The notes below the pieces were generated by a model. That model saw only the letters and a list, made by a program, of their open reading frames with translations, was not told where the DNA came from and made no database searches. Below are positions 1 through 13,300 of a stretch of DNA of 64,000 nucleotides, piece after piece; the first letter of the stretch is position 1; every line of letters starts with the position of its first letter. The DNA comes from Glandiceps talaboti (taxonomy: Eukaryota > Hemichordata > Enteropneusta > Spengelidae), in NCBI RefSeq assembly GCF_964340395.1, contig NC_135563.1:3764422-3828421 (forward strand), read 5' to 3'. A program made the position numbers and the translations under genes.

Positions 1-1249
1 TTTATCCAGAAAATGCAGAAGAAATGACAAAAAAGAGGAAATTGATGGTTCACACTACATACTACCTTTTGAGCATCATCTGTTTCATTGTATTACTGCT
101 ACTATGTTCTTCCTGATTTTAAAAGTCAACAAGTTCTCTCCATCCTGATCAGCTGTTTTCATACCTGTTTAGATCATTTCAACGACACAGCAGCATACTT
201 TCCACACACTTTGACTATGATAGAAAAGTCTAATAAATGTCTTACCATTCTAATTTTTCTACATTAATGTAAAGTCTTTGGATTATGACAATGCTAATCT
301 GATTGGCTCTAATTTCCAGGCAAGCTGAAAAGGGTATTATAATTTCCATCCTGGGACTACACAGTAGTGCCCACGCTTTCATTTTATCAGCATCTGTGCA
401 CATTTCTGTGAATGCAGTTCTAATCAGTTAGACATTCCCATAATACAACTGCTGATAACTCTTTTATTTCAAGCCTACACAAAGCAACAACACACTTTTT
501 TTCAATTCTCCCATGGATGACTGGTAAATCATTTAATTTTCCATTATTTCCCTGATGGTCAAATCAATTTCAGGTTTAATGTTATCAATGGAAAAACCAT
601 CAATGTGTCCATACTTCTAATGGCTTTTTCTTTTACTGCTCACACAATAGTTATTATTCATTTTAGTAGCAAAAAGTTTCAAATACCATCTCACCTAGTG
701 ATTCTTTACTGTACTGTGTAAATTTACTGAATTAATTAAGGGGAATACAAGCATAGATGGTTTGTCATGTAGTCATTTTGCAGTTTTGGAAAGAGTAGGC
801 TTGCATCTGTGTATTGTTCACCTCTAGGGAATGAAGGTATCCTTATGGAGGTGAATGTCTATCAGTATTCAATGACCACAATTAACACTTTGGAAGTGGT
901 CAGTTGGTGCCTCATTAACATATCTAACTTCATCTCTTTTGTTCTTGGATGCTATCAGCTTGGCCAGGCAGCTTGGCCTGCATTTGCAAATGTTTTCTTC
1001 AAGCAGTTTACATCTTTGTTTGGTTTTGTGTCACAGTATGCGACTGAAGCATCAGAAAAGACAGACACAAAACAGAACAGCTCTTTCCTTGAAGGTGCAA
1101 AACTTAATTGTTACCAATATTAATTTGTGATTAGATAAGCACTCCCTACTCTAAATTGGTTCTTTGTGAACATCAGCTTTAGATTAAATTGAAACTGATG
1201 TTTATCCTTTCTGCATGGACTTGTTATTATCCATAATCTTTTATGGTTT

Positions 1250-2130
1250 TCCAGGTACACTTGATAAGCTGAATTATCAGAGATGCTGATTGGCACATTT
1301 GCCATTAGAATCATTACCAACAATGCAATGAAAATCAGTTTGGGATGATGATTGAAAGTTTCCCATTAGGATCATTACCAACAATGCAATGAAAATCATT
1401 CAGGGATGCTGATTGAAAGATTTACAATAGAATCATTACCCACAATGCAATGAAATATGGTAAGAGTGCTGATTGGTTCATTTACAATTGGCATCATCAC
1501 CTACAATGCAATGACAATTATTCAGAGATGTGATTGGAAGATTTATCATTAGAATCATTACCCACAATGCAATGACAATCATTCAGGGGTGCTGATTGGA
1601 AGATTTACCATTGGCATAATTACCCACAATGCAATGAAATATGGCTAGAGTGCTGACTGGTACATTTACCATTGGCATCATTACCCACAATGCAATGAAA
1701 TATGGCTAGAGTGCTGACTGGTACATTTACCATTGGCATAATTACCCACAATGCAATGAAATATGGCTAAAGTGCTGACTGGTACATTTACCATTGGCAT
1801 CATTACCCACAATGCAATGAAATATGGCTAGAGTGCTGACTTGTACATTTACCATTGGCATCATTACCCACAATGCAATGAAATATGGCTAGAGTGCTGA
1901 CTGGTACATTTACCATTGGCATCATTACCAACAATGCACTAAACATCATTCTGGGTTACTGACTGGAAGATTTACCATAAATTCCATTCCTTCAATGCAC
2001 TGCTGGATTTCACCACTATACCCACAATGCCATGAAGGGGACAATTCTTAGAAGTTTATATGAACATTTACAATTGATGCCTCGATTCATAATACAATGG
2101 GAATGGTTGATTGATTGTAAATTTCCCATT
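1250..2130. repeat. 61-bp minisatellite, about 12 units
   Basis: A tandem array whose best-conserved units (about 1620-1920) recur every 61 bp, for example TACCCACAATGCAATGAAAT at 1621 and 1683. Units contain GCTGACTGGTACATTTACCA and TTGGCATCATTACCCACAAT. Both ends are degenerate and the centre is homogeneous, as expected when unequal exchange homogenises the middle of an array. It lies in a CPEB intron. No coding potential was seen. Confidence 0.9.
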
Positions 2131-3198
2131 CATGAGATTACCGAATGATAAAATATATGCGGTAATAACCTGAGTTGTTCCTTTCATAATTTTTCAGGTT
2201 GCCTTGGAAGGTTGACACAAATCTATAGCATACAGTAATATTATGATCTATTAAATATTCCATAAATATGTAAATATACACATACATGTATTCATAGCCG
2301 AACTGTGAAAAAGCAATTTGAGCAAACACAACCATGTAATGATGTATGGTTACATCAAGTGAGAGTTTTATCATGAGACTATGAGACTAAAGCAGTGTCA
2401 TGATATAAATTATAAACATATCAACTTTCCAATGATTTTAGATTCATTTTGAATATCATTGTTGTCTTGCTAGAATTCAATATAAAATTTCTCATATACA
2501 TGTACAGCAAAATGTCAGCCACATTTTCTTCAAAATTAGTTCAACACTGTGACCATTTTTGTATTGCATTACTTAGCGTGACGGCTCTTTATGATATATC
2601 TTTAAAAAGTCAATTTGCTGCGAAAGCATGACTGAAAAAAAAAGACGCCTTGTACAACTCAATTATTAGGGTTGATTAGCCCTTTAGTTGACTGTTGTCC
2701 TTGTCGTACAATGGGAAATTAATGAAGCCTAAAATGAGAATGGCAGGCCGGTTACGATAACTGAATGATTGACATAACCCTTCCCATTGGGTCATGTGTA
2801 TTTGTAGCCCTAGGTTCAGATGTCACCTCTTTTATTGTTTGTTTCCCTCAGGTCTGATCTTTGTTTTTCATGAAACTTTAATCTTGTCAATGACAACTGG
2901 ATGGATAGTGAATACCATTTTACCAAGCTACTAGAGTGGACTTCTATATGTACACTATATTTAGTCCTCTAGCAATATCAGGGCAACATATGGTAACAGA
3001 AACATTTATTCAGCTATCATTAGATATAATAGTATGCATCTATACTAATCATATCAAACAATCTTTAAAAAGCATTGTACCATTAAAAAAAAATAAGATA
3101 TCAAATTTACTTCAATTACTATGTAACTTGGCATTTATAGCAATATACAGACACATACTATGTTGATACATTTAGACAGATGTGTATGCAGAAGTTAT

Positions 3199-3572
3199 AC
3201 ATTTAGATGTTATTCCCCAATATCTTTCTTCCTTCAGCCAAGGAAAATATGAGTGACCTAAGGGGCCTTTGTCACTAAGAGTCGCTAGACTCGTAGTGAC
3301 AACCCTTAGGTCACAAGTATTTTTCAGCTGAATGAAGAAAAATGTTGGAGAATAACATAATTATACCAGCGCCAGTAATATCAAAGAAAAATCGCTGGAA
3401 AGTAATTGCAATTTTGAACATTTTGACTTGTAATATGAACACAGCAGAACTAGTATTAGTAAGGTAGACATGTGTTGTCGTGTGACATAGACGTGCCTTT
3501 TTTTTTTGACATAGAATGACTGGAGCGTATATTCCATATTTTTTGTTCAACTTGGCTTGTGCATGGTGTAAT
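3199..3572. repeat. Hairpin repeat family, copy A
   Basis: The first ~140 bp form a long imperfect inverted repeat. The left arm contains TTATTCCCCAATAT, AGTGACCTAAGGG and TTGTCACTA. The right arm contains TAGTGACAA, CCCTTAGGTCAC, TTCAGCTGAATGAAG and GGAGAATAA. A non-palindromic body of about 230 bp follows, ending near AACTTGGCTTGTGCATGGT. Related copies lie at 5595, 28731, 30297 and 42016. No coding capacity; it resembles a non-autonomous foldback or MITE-type element. Confidence 0.8.
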
Positions 3573-3972
3573 GGCATTTATAGCAATATACAGAAAGCAT
3601 ACTACATTTAGACAGATGTTACAGGTATGCATAACAGCAAGTCATATATTGATGAATATGAGTCTGTGTACATAAGTTAAACTTTAGAAAACATATCACT
3701 CAAAACTTTACAAAACACAACATCCATATGAATATGGTAATATCCAAATTATATGGATATCATTACATACATGTATGTATATTATGAATGAAAGAAAAAC
3801 ACAACATAGAAAAACACATGATTCAAATAAGACATGCTGAACACTGTTTTTCAGATCCTTATCATCACTGTTTTAAACACATACATGTACATGTACATAG
3901 TTATTTGAGGGTTTGATGAGTGAGAAATGGGGATGACAGTGTACAGTGATGGAAATAGGGAATTTCAAATAC

Positions 3973-3996
3973 CTCGTCGTCTTCCATATGTCCTTG
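3973..3996 (-). CDS. CPEB: CPEB 24-nt microexon encoding RTYGRRRG
   Basis: Read on the minus strand, a 24-nt segment sits between acceptor ...CTAACGCATGCAG and donor GTATTTGAAA. The preceding exon ends with one base of a codon (G), so the join reads A-R-T-Y-G-R-R-R-G with the last G starting the next codon. This peptide matches the RTYGRRRG segment that precedes the RRM region in vertebrate CPEB2/3/4, where a 24-nt neuronal microexon encodes it (family knowledge). The length is divisible by three, so inclusion or skipping keeps the frame and adds or removes an arginine-rich patch. Phase, length, peptide and splice sites agree independently. Splicing itself is inferred, not observed. Confidence 0.88.
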
Positions 3997-4020
3997 CTGC
4001 ATGCGTTAGGAGAAAGAGAA
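3997..4020 (-). promoter_or_regulatory. Microexon acceptor with GCATGC and short pyrimidine tract
   Basis: On the minus strand the acceptor region has a pyrimidine tract (TTCTCTTTCTCC), a CTAAC branch-like motif, then GCATGC immediately before AG. GCATG is the core RBFOX-binding motif, and UGC close to the 3' splice site is the type of element used by SRRM3/4-class microexon regulators (established for vertebrates). Functional use here is inferred. Confidence 0.5.
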
Positions 4021-4670
4021 ATGTAATCAGTATATAAATAAAGTCTATTAGTACAAACTACTGTTACAATAAATACAAAGTCATGAATCTACACTGAATA
4101 TCTACATGTTATACATAGATTTTCACTAAAATCTGATGCAAAATGAAAGAGATTAAAACAAAGTATTCACCAATGAAGCACATTATTAAAGGACAACACA
4201 CTTATAAAGGTCATAGAACTACAGGGTAATCCATATCTAACCATAATATATGGGAAAATAGCCGCAATAATTCATTTAGACGGAATGGCTTTCAAAGGCA
4301 TTAGATGAAAATTATGAGTGACACTTTCTAAATGTAGAAAAAAAGGCCAAAAAAACTGATAAGGATCAATACTGACATCAAAAATATATGCCACATCTGA
4401 CATTATGATTGGTGCATAAAGTCTTAAAGAGTTGTTGATAATATAATATGGTCAACAGTGCAAATTAGCAAGTTATACTGGATTCCATTTGGGAAGAGAA
4501 TTATGTTACTCTGTTTGCACACTGTGCAAACATGCTACATTTGTAACTTTCATGTACCATACAAATGTGATGTCAACACCATGAAAACATTAGTGTAGAA
4601 AACTTAACGTCAACATGGTAACTAATCTTAAAGATATGGCACATTATACATCCAACAACATGATACGAAT

Positions 4671-4824
4671 TATGTATGTATGTATGTATGTATGTATGTA
4701 TGTATGTATGTACGTATGTATGTATGTATGTATGTATGTATGTATGTATGTATGTATGTATGTATGTATGTATGTATGTATGTATGTGTGAATTCTGTGT
4801 GTGTGTGTGAACTGTGTGTGTGTG

Positions 4825-4884
<60 letters not shown>
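4671..4884. repeat. Compound microsatellite (TATG)n / (GT)n
   Basis: About 115 bp of TATG tetranucleotides (one TACG variant) pass through interrupted GTGTGAACT blocks into a GT dinucleotide run. The long HTYI and CVCV ORFs on both strands are translations of the repeat. Confidence 0.98.
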
Positions 4885-5594
4885 TGTACACATACTTTTA
4901 TACAATACTTTTCATGTTTTATAATTATATACAAACATATTATGCAAATGTAAAGATATATTGTATATCCTTAAAATGAATTGTTTACCATTACAAGAAG
5001 ATCAAATTACATACTAGTATTGATGGGTGGTAATATCTATATTTTCTTTAAGACACGTAATTATGTCAATACCTTGGATGATTAACGGTGACCTCATTAT
5101 GAAATTACATTTTGTTCTATTGTTATGCATGAAGCCATTACTATGAAAATAATTAATGTGTTATGTTAACAATAGAGCAGGTATAAAGTCATCAATGTGA
5201 CCTAATTATGCATGTACTGCGGGAAGCCATGGAATGGGAATGATGAAATTGAATGGTATAGTAGAAATATACATTCACTTATTTTCTAATATAAAATTTA
5301 ACAATCTAAGAATTAACTAATAAGCAATCCCTATTGAAAACCACTTGGGCAATATTAATTCAAAATATGTACAACATTTCACTATTGAAAATATAATAAA
5401 GAAATGGAAAGAGTATTAACCAAGATTAAGATTAAATCATTAATGAGTGGGAGTAAAATTAGTTTTTTGCCATATACTGTGCAATTGATTGAGGTTGTAC
5501 ATTATGTTGGTAAATACCAAAGTGCTACGTCTGCCATGAAAATCAGTTCTATGCTCTAGATGTACACTGTCAGGCAAATGTCATATTTTAAGAC

Positions 5595-5912
5595 AATTAG
5601 ATGTTATTCCCCAATATTTTTCTTTGCTCAACCAAGGAAAATACGAGTGACCTAAGGGACCTTGTCGCTATGAATGGCTAAACGAGTAGTGACAAACCCT
5701 TAGGTCACTCGTATTTTTCAGCTGAATGAAGAAAAACATTGGAGAATATCATAATTATACAAGCAACAGTAACATCATATTTCGAACACAGCAAAGTCAG
5801 TCATGTAGACATGCGTTGTCATGACACAGACATGCGTTGTTATGACAAAGAACGACCAGGGTATATATTCCATATTTTTTTGTTCAACTTGGTTTGTGCA
5901 TGGTATAATTAC
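5595..5912. repeat. Hairpin repeat family, copy B
   Basis: Same architecture as the copy at 3199: an inverted repeat with AGTGACCTAAGGG in the left arm and CCCTTAGGTCACTCGTATTT in the right arm, then a body ending near CAACTTGGTTTGTGCATGGT. The arms are well preserved, so the element can still form a long stem. Confidence 0.8.
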
Positions 5913-7270
5913 CAGTTATAAGAAGCAATAAGAAAAAAAAAAAGAGTTTGGCAAATTGTTATCATCAATTTTTAATTTCACTATTTTTAATGTAAAAATT
6001 TTACAGCACTTTTATTCCACAATTTTAAGCCACCATATGCATGCATGTTCATTTGTATAAAACCTATAAATTTGGTATACTGAAACCAACCCTACCATGT
6101 ACACAGTCACATGTACTATTGACATAATTTGTTTGAAATGACCACAAATGACTTGTGCACGAGTGAATACTTTAGAGAATTATATGATACACTTCTCAAT
6201 GATAATAAAGAAGTCCTTGGGGACTTCATTTCAGAATTAGAAATGAAAGGAATAAACCATCTTCAATAATCTAACGATATGATAAAAAGACATTTTTTCC
6301 ATTATGCATGAGAGTTGAGTTTCTTCTTGAGTTGAAATGACTTCAATGTACATTGCATCTACCTGATAGAATGCCATTTTCAAATAATTTAGCTCATAAT
6401 CAAAGAAACATTGGGGTCATTTGATAACGGTCATCAAATCAGAGCACTGGGATGTAGTTTACATTACAAAAGTCAGTCATGTGTGAAAATAAAACGACGT
6501 AACCGACCACAGAAAATGAGCAACAGAAACTTGGGGATTGTCCAATTTTCTCCACTAGTCTTTGGACACTGATATGAACAAACCGTAAATGCCAAAGTTT
6601 CACTTTAAATACCACAGAAAGTGATCTACACCAGAGAGCAGGTCATTTTCCACAAACAGGAAAATGGAAGTGACAGCTATACCTATTGATTAAAAGATAC
6701 GAACTCTTTACTTCAGTTCTTCTATTTTTAGACAGATTTCTGTACACTGTAAAGATAAACTAACTGAGATGTAAACTGCCTTGAATTGGCGGCATTTGAA
6801 GAAAATTAATATTTGATGTTGTTAGCATTATTTATACTGAACTACAAATTGCTGCGTTTGGGTTAATTTAAACTGAAAGTGAGGGGGCAGATGGAAGGAA
6901 ATCCTGCACACACATTAATGGATTTAGCTTTAATAGCTGAAATTCATCTCATGGTATTATCTAAACAACTCAAAATGTCAAACTTGCTTTGATTTTGGAT
7001 AATCTGATTCTTTCTTTTGAATATATTGGTACTGCCTTGAAATGAAATTTGGTAATTATTTTGATTCTATCAGCATTTTATAATAAAATCTATTTCTATT
7101 ATTAGATTTACTTTTTGCCTCGCTTCTTTAGAAACACTTGACATTCTCTGCATATATGCAGTGAACATACTCTGATAGCCACGAAATAGATGGAGATAAT
7201 GTAAATATTCAAACTTCAATGTTTGCACAAAGTTTCCTGAAATATCTTTAAAAGTCTAAAGAAACCACAA

Positions 7271-7372
7271 ATACACATACATGTACATGTATATGTACAC
7301 AAACACACACATACACAAACACACACACACGCTCACACACACACACACAACCACACATACACACAACCATTA
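7271..7372. repeat. CA-rich microsatellite
   Basis: Interrupted CA/CATA dinucleotide run preceded by overlapping ACATGTACATG palindromes. Low complexity, no coding content. Confidence 0.9.
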
Positions 7373-10300
7373 ATTTTAAATTTAATGGATATAAATAATA
7401 AAAGTTATATTTAAAAGCAGTTTTAAACTGTAATACATAATTACACACTACCTAAAATACAACCAAGGACATGTACATTACACTAAGAAGTATCAAACAA
7501 CAGAAAACTGCCTAAAATAGATCTGATACTACATGCATTCCTTCTGTCACAGTATAGTGTTCCATGTTTCTATTCCTGGCTTGGATATACCATTCAAACA
7601 TTTATGCTTAATGGTCCAAATATTGTAATTCTTACAACAGGGTTGTCCAACTTTGCATTTCAGTCATAAATCATATGAAAATTATAAATTTCTAGGGAAC
7701 ATAAAGATTTATACTCAAGTAAAAGTTAATTATTACCCATTTCCCTTCAAATCCACTTCTGTGCATCAATGATTTAGAATATGTCATGAGTTAAAAATAC
7801 CCTTAAAACAAACACACAAACCAAGTTGACCTTGATGATGACACATCCCTGATGTATATTTTAATCAAATAATTTTTCTATATGGATATATAAATATTGC
7901 TAGTTTTGATATTCTACATCATATTTTTATCAAAATTTACTTTCTGTTGCTCAGTCCTATAATTTTATTGATCTACAATATACAATACGTCTAATTTTAT
8001 GCGTTAGAATAAAATTTTGTCTTTAATAATTAAAAGGAAAATTATGAAATAATGCAGAGGTGAAACTGTCAGGATCACATTGTCTATGGTAATTTTTACC
8101 AAATAAAGTGACATGGTTCACTAACATGTAGAGATGTGACATTTATCGTATTAATATTTCATTGTTAAAATTGTAGTCACATATTTTCACTTTCAAATAA
8201 ATCCCCTTCTGACATTCCTGTATAATGCAGGTCATGGACTCCAATTCTCCATTTTCTCTTTACTATCAACCATGTTCTCTCCCCCACAGCTACTTAAATC
8301 TTGCAAATATCGTAAGTGATATGGTAAGTTAATCAGTGACGTCAGTGAAACTGTAATTTCTGCCTTGAAACAGCAGCTAGCATGCAAGGCCAACGCCTGG
8401 TATAATTGAATGTCCACCTTCTTTTGAATTGGATAATTGCTTCTGCAATTGTGTTACCTCCAGGGAACAATGTTAATCAACCCATTCATACAAGAATCAT
8501 ACTTTCACCACAATACAACTCAAATTACATGAAATTTCACCATTATGCCATTTCTCAAATGTAAAATACTTCACTCAATACAGTGTGATTTACCAGTTAA
8601 ACAAAATGACAGCGTTTCAAATTACATACAGCAAAATGCATAGCTATAAATGAATCCGCTACCTAAAATCAATTTCAATTACTCTCATCAATGGCATAAT
8701 TCACGTAGATTCATTAAAAACGTGATTGATGGTCATAAATTTTTCTCACTCACTTCTGACCTGGAAAATATACAGAACATATCAAGAAATTTACATATCT
8801 AGGTTTTCAGGCAAATGATACATGTAATACACATGTTTCTACGAAACAAAATAATCTTCTTTACAAGAGTAGCAGCTGCTGGAAAGTGACAAAAATGACA
8901 TTTTTTGTATGTTTTGTGTCATAGTATACTTCAAATAAAATCCACTTGAAGGGAAAGAATTTATTTTCACTTCACATTTTGGATTTAAAATTGTTATAAA
9001 TCTTTTGTTACTTGTAAGCTTGACAATATTTCCTTTTTGTATTACATTTTATGGTCTCACTGCAATTGCATAGCACTTTGGCACTTTTTGACCAAAAGCT
9101 GCATTGAAATTTGTGACAGCTGTATGGTCACACTTTTCAGAGTTTTATTGGTTTTTGTATACTTCAAAGAATAGACATTATCATCCATGTAGGACCTTGT
9201 ATAGATTTTACTTCCTGGCTCCGTACAAAATAGTCTTAAAATCAGCTTCAGGAAAGACTTGTCATGCATGCTGACAAGCTTTCTATGAGTTGCTATGGTT
9301 GTGACGTCAATAATCACAGAGCTTCTCTCACGATTTCCATTAACAATCCATCTTGTAATGTAACCACCTGAGCAAAATAGTATTAACAACCTCAAATTCC
9401 ACCACATAAAAAAAAAGCATTTTTCATGGTAGAATTCATTTCAACCAACCTAATTAGAGTGAATTGATAGAATAAGAATATTCTGCTGTTATTTGCGTTG
9501 TGTTGTGGTAGTTCTCAGCCACTTAATCTCTGACCTCGCTTTCTCTAATGTGATCACAATTATTGGCATCCTAATTCAATTCTATATCATGGCAACAATG
9601 CCGGGGTCTCTGGAATACCTCTCTCTATTTTCTCCTAACCTTCCTAGATGACAGAAACAAAGAAATTATATTTCATTTTAGCAATATTGTAGTTATTTTA
9701 ATCTAGCGAAGCTATGACTGATGTGATTGAAACTACACTTACTTTGGCTAGACGAGTGGACATTTTATTTTCATACAGCTGATAAAATTGCTATCATGTC
9801 GGAGAAATTTGTGTTGAAATCATTAATATTCTGAATGGGCTGTTACAACACAAGAATAGATAGTATATACCAGTACAGTGATGTCACAATTCCTGGATTT
9901 GGTTGGATGGTGGTATCCTTTTATGCAACTGTCACATCTGTGGCAACCCTCAGATCTGATAAATGCTTGCTTTTTAATGTGAATACCATGTAGAGGATGC
10001 ATATCTAAGAGAGGTATTAGGAGGGCAGACCTAATAGTGGGGGCTATCTCACATATTACAGATATGGTCAACTAATGGACTTGCACACATTCCATCAAAG
10101 ATGAAATTGTAGATACTTTCATGTTATATGTGTAACTATTAAGGTTGGAGTACATATGTGTCAATTCAAACAGTCAATCAAAGACAATTATACACAGTGC
10201 ACCTTCTAATAAGTCATTATTAGGTAAGGTAGTAATTTGTAAGTGACAGCACTTTGCCATTGGAATACACTTTTCAGACTCATAGAACACATAACCACAA

Positions 10301-13300
10301 ATTTACTAAATGGGCCCCTGAAGGATGCTTCAACTTGAATGGATAACACACTGTTTGTCGAGAAAAAGAATGAATTAAACATGACAACAGCTGCTCATTC
10401 TGATTTGAAGGTGATGTTATACAGTCTCCATTCCATCAAAGAATAAAATAATTCTTTTCGACATCAAATTTCAAATCTTTCTGGTAATTTACTCCTATAA
10501 ATTGACATACGAAGGCAATTAAGGTACATACTGTAATTGGTATTGAACAAACCATTAAACCTGGAGTTTGGCTCCAGGGTTTATGAACTAGCATGATGTA
10601 GCTCTCAGACAAAACACTCCAAGGTTGTACAATGTATTTATTGAACTGTTGTCCACGACATTGGATCAGTACATAGAACATGTTGATTCTAAATTTCAAC
10701 ATAATATCCAACAAAGCAAACATTTCAGCATACATTATGAATGTGTGGTTGTACAAGTTGGGTGAAATTTGCATATGAATGCATGGATTCACAGACGTAT
10801 TACTCTGTAACGTGTCATGCAAACTTTGATTTTCAAAAACAACAAGTAACATCAATCTATTCCTTGACGGAAGTAATTCCTCCATAAATTGGTAAACAAG
10901 TCTTGTTAGCCTATTAATTGGACATACTTATTTGAATAAATAACTAGTGGTATGCTGAAAAATATCACCTTAATGCCAACAGACAGATTTGTTTACTTGG
11001 ATAAGCATGTATTGATGGTAATTTGTTACATAAATAAGTCATACAGGCAAAGATAAATAATTCAGAAAGTGTGGTGTTTCTTGCACCTGAGCTAAATCTC
11101 AGTCAGTGTTCAGTGCTGACTTTGTGTCTTGTGACAGTATTCAGGCTTGCACAAATCTTTTATCACATCTAATACCAGAAGCACAAGGCAAGTGATTACA
11201 AGGCATTTGTAAGGTCAGCAGATTTGGCTTCATGTCATTGACATTCTCCTCATTGCTTTGTTTTGTAATTGAGCTAAGTCACAAAGACCTTTAAACTGTA
11301 CACAAAGTACAATAAGCTTATACACAATCAGTATACTTTGAGTGTGTATAGTACAAGGGCTTCACAGTAATATGTGGTCATTGGAAACAGTATTGAGACT
11401 ATCATGTGGTGGGGGTGGGGGGTAAAACTGGTTACAACAACTGGTTTATATGAAGGTGTGAAGAGTTGAATGAGCTAAGTTTGTTGAAAATATATTTTTA
11501 TAAAGAACGATTATAAATACATTATTTACAACCTAAAATATATTAATGCCTTGCAAACTTTTGAATCTGTGATATCAAATTAACAATTTCCAACAGCGTA
11601 GTGAATGTGTTATTGAAAGTTGCTTTCAAAAAACACTTTTCATGAAGTAGAAATACATTAACTTTTAACATAATGCCTTATGCAATGGAATCAAATTTAT
11701 GATATTAAAAAATCTTGCCTTTGATAAACCATTTTAACAGCATAGTAAAAATAAATAGGCAAAAATTTATTTCAACTTAAAATTAGTATCAGAAGTTAAT
11801 TGTTAATGAAGTCTTTGTAAGTACATGTACTGGTATAAAATCAGTTTTGCCAACATGTAATGTGAAATAATACATTGCTTAATTCATTCGTAGACACAAG
11901 CTATATAATAAATTTATTATATGGAATAGCTGACAATGAATCAGTTGATTTGTTAATTTCACAGCAGTTGACTTGTAACTTGAACCCACTTAAAAGACGG
12001 AGTAACAAGACTGGCTCAATTACGCTAACAACATCTCAATTATTATGTTTGGTTGACAACCATTATATTTACTAAGTACTGAATATTTTTTTAAAAGGTG
12101 ACTTTTTGTTTTGAGGAGCCAGAACTGTTGTATTGACAATCCTGACCATCATTATATTAAAATGTTGTGTTTTGTTATTGAATTAATGGAAGTACTACGA
12201 CTTTCCATCAATACAAGACACAACATGACATAATGGCAATTCAAGAGCTTGGAAAATAAATCATTATTTGAAATAATGAACATCTTAGGTTGTGGAAAAC
12301 TTCATCAATTCTACTTCAATCATTAACAGAGTACCCCCTGAGAGCTCAAACTACTCAATCCATCATGCCATTCCACCAATCACAATATAAAAACTGGGTT
12401 CAAGGAAAATATTACATCTAGGAGTTTATTGATAAGAAACACTATGAGACAAGGCAGCAGCTATTTTGCAATGAGTTATTGATAACAGGCACACAAGGAA
12501 GCGTACATGTAAGTACAGAGAAACCAACGCATATGATTGGTATTCCACTCATGTATTCTAAACATGAGACGTGGCCAGCATATACAAATAATGCAATATA
12601 ACTACATCCTAATACTGTATGTATGTCCACAGCTTTACAGTTAGCATAGTTAGAATGCACCTCACTAAATTGTGCTGTTTTCCATTGACGTCACAACCTT
12701 ATGTAAAGACAGAATGCTGTGCCAAAATCATCCATTTCGGTTTATCAGATTTTACCTACTTCGGCACAGCGCCAGATGTTGTTATTTCAACAAAATTAAA
12801 TTGCAATTAAAACAGTGCTTCTTTAGGTACATTTCTTGTGTGATACATAATTATAACATTGCTTAATATTATCTATTTCACATAAACTGACAGATGTAAA
12901 CAACCTTTATAAAGAGATGTGAACAGTCCAACTTAATATATCATTCCCCACAGAAAATCATTCCTGAACTGTAGGAACATGCTATGATTAACAACCAGGT
13001 GTTGTTGTAGACATGCTTGGTAAGAAAAGATGTGATGCATGATAAACTCTGTGTGGTAACAGTCCTTTCATTTCTGACTGGAATTGATAAGTAGTTTATC
13101 ACGAATCTAACAAATTCTGACGGTGTGTCATTCACTTTGATTAAAAGTGCAATATTGAAACGTCTGTCCTGCCTTATTTTCTAATAAATATGAAAGATCT
13201 AACATAAACTATGGATAGTATGGTTGTAGATCACTTCAATTTCAGTGCAGTTTCAAGGTACACCATATGGTGAGATGAAATCCGCTTTAAAAATATGTAT

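Larger units (their letters stand above)
1..3972 (-). other. Partial CPEB intron downstream of the 24-nt microexon
   Basis: The microexon donor at 3971-3972 opens an intron that runs toward position 1 and leaves the window. I looked on the minus strand for the expected next exon (family sequence following RTYGRRRG, then the RRM1 region) and found no convincing open, splice-flanked segment. Apart from the 61-bp minisatellite and one hairpin-repeat copy, 1-1249 and 2131-3198 show only AT-rich sequence with short chance ORFs. Confidence 0.6.

Noticed and set aside
130-240. Possible CPEB exon before a GTATGAAAAC donor on the minus strand
   Set aside because: All three frames between the nearest acceptor-like AG and the donor contain stops.
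4573-4979. HTHT / YIHT / CMYV ORFs over microsatellites here and at 18409, 43432, 47246, 50478 and 54581
   Set aside because: Pure translations of di- and tetranucleotide repeats, present on both strands and in several frames.
5040-5240. Conserved noncoding element (many TAATTATG / ATTAATG strings near the microexon)
   Set aside because: Conservation cannot be judged from one sequence, and AT-rich motifs of this kind are common throughout the window.
10436-10885. 149-codon minus-strand ORF
   Set aside because: Longest ORF in the big intron, but no recognised domain, no splice context and an AT-rich chance-like composition.
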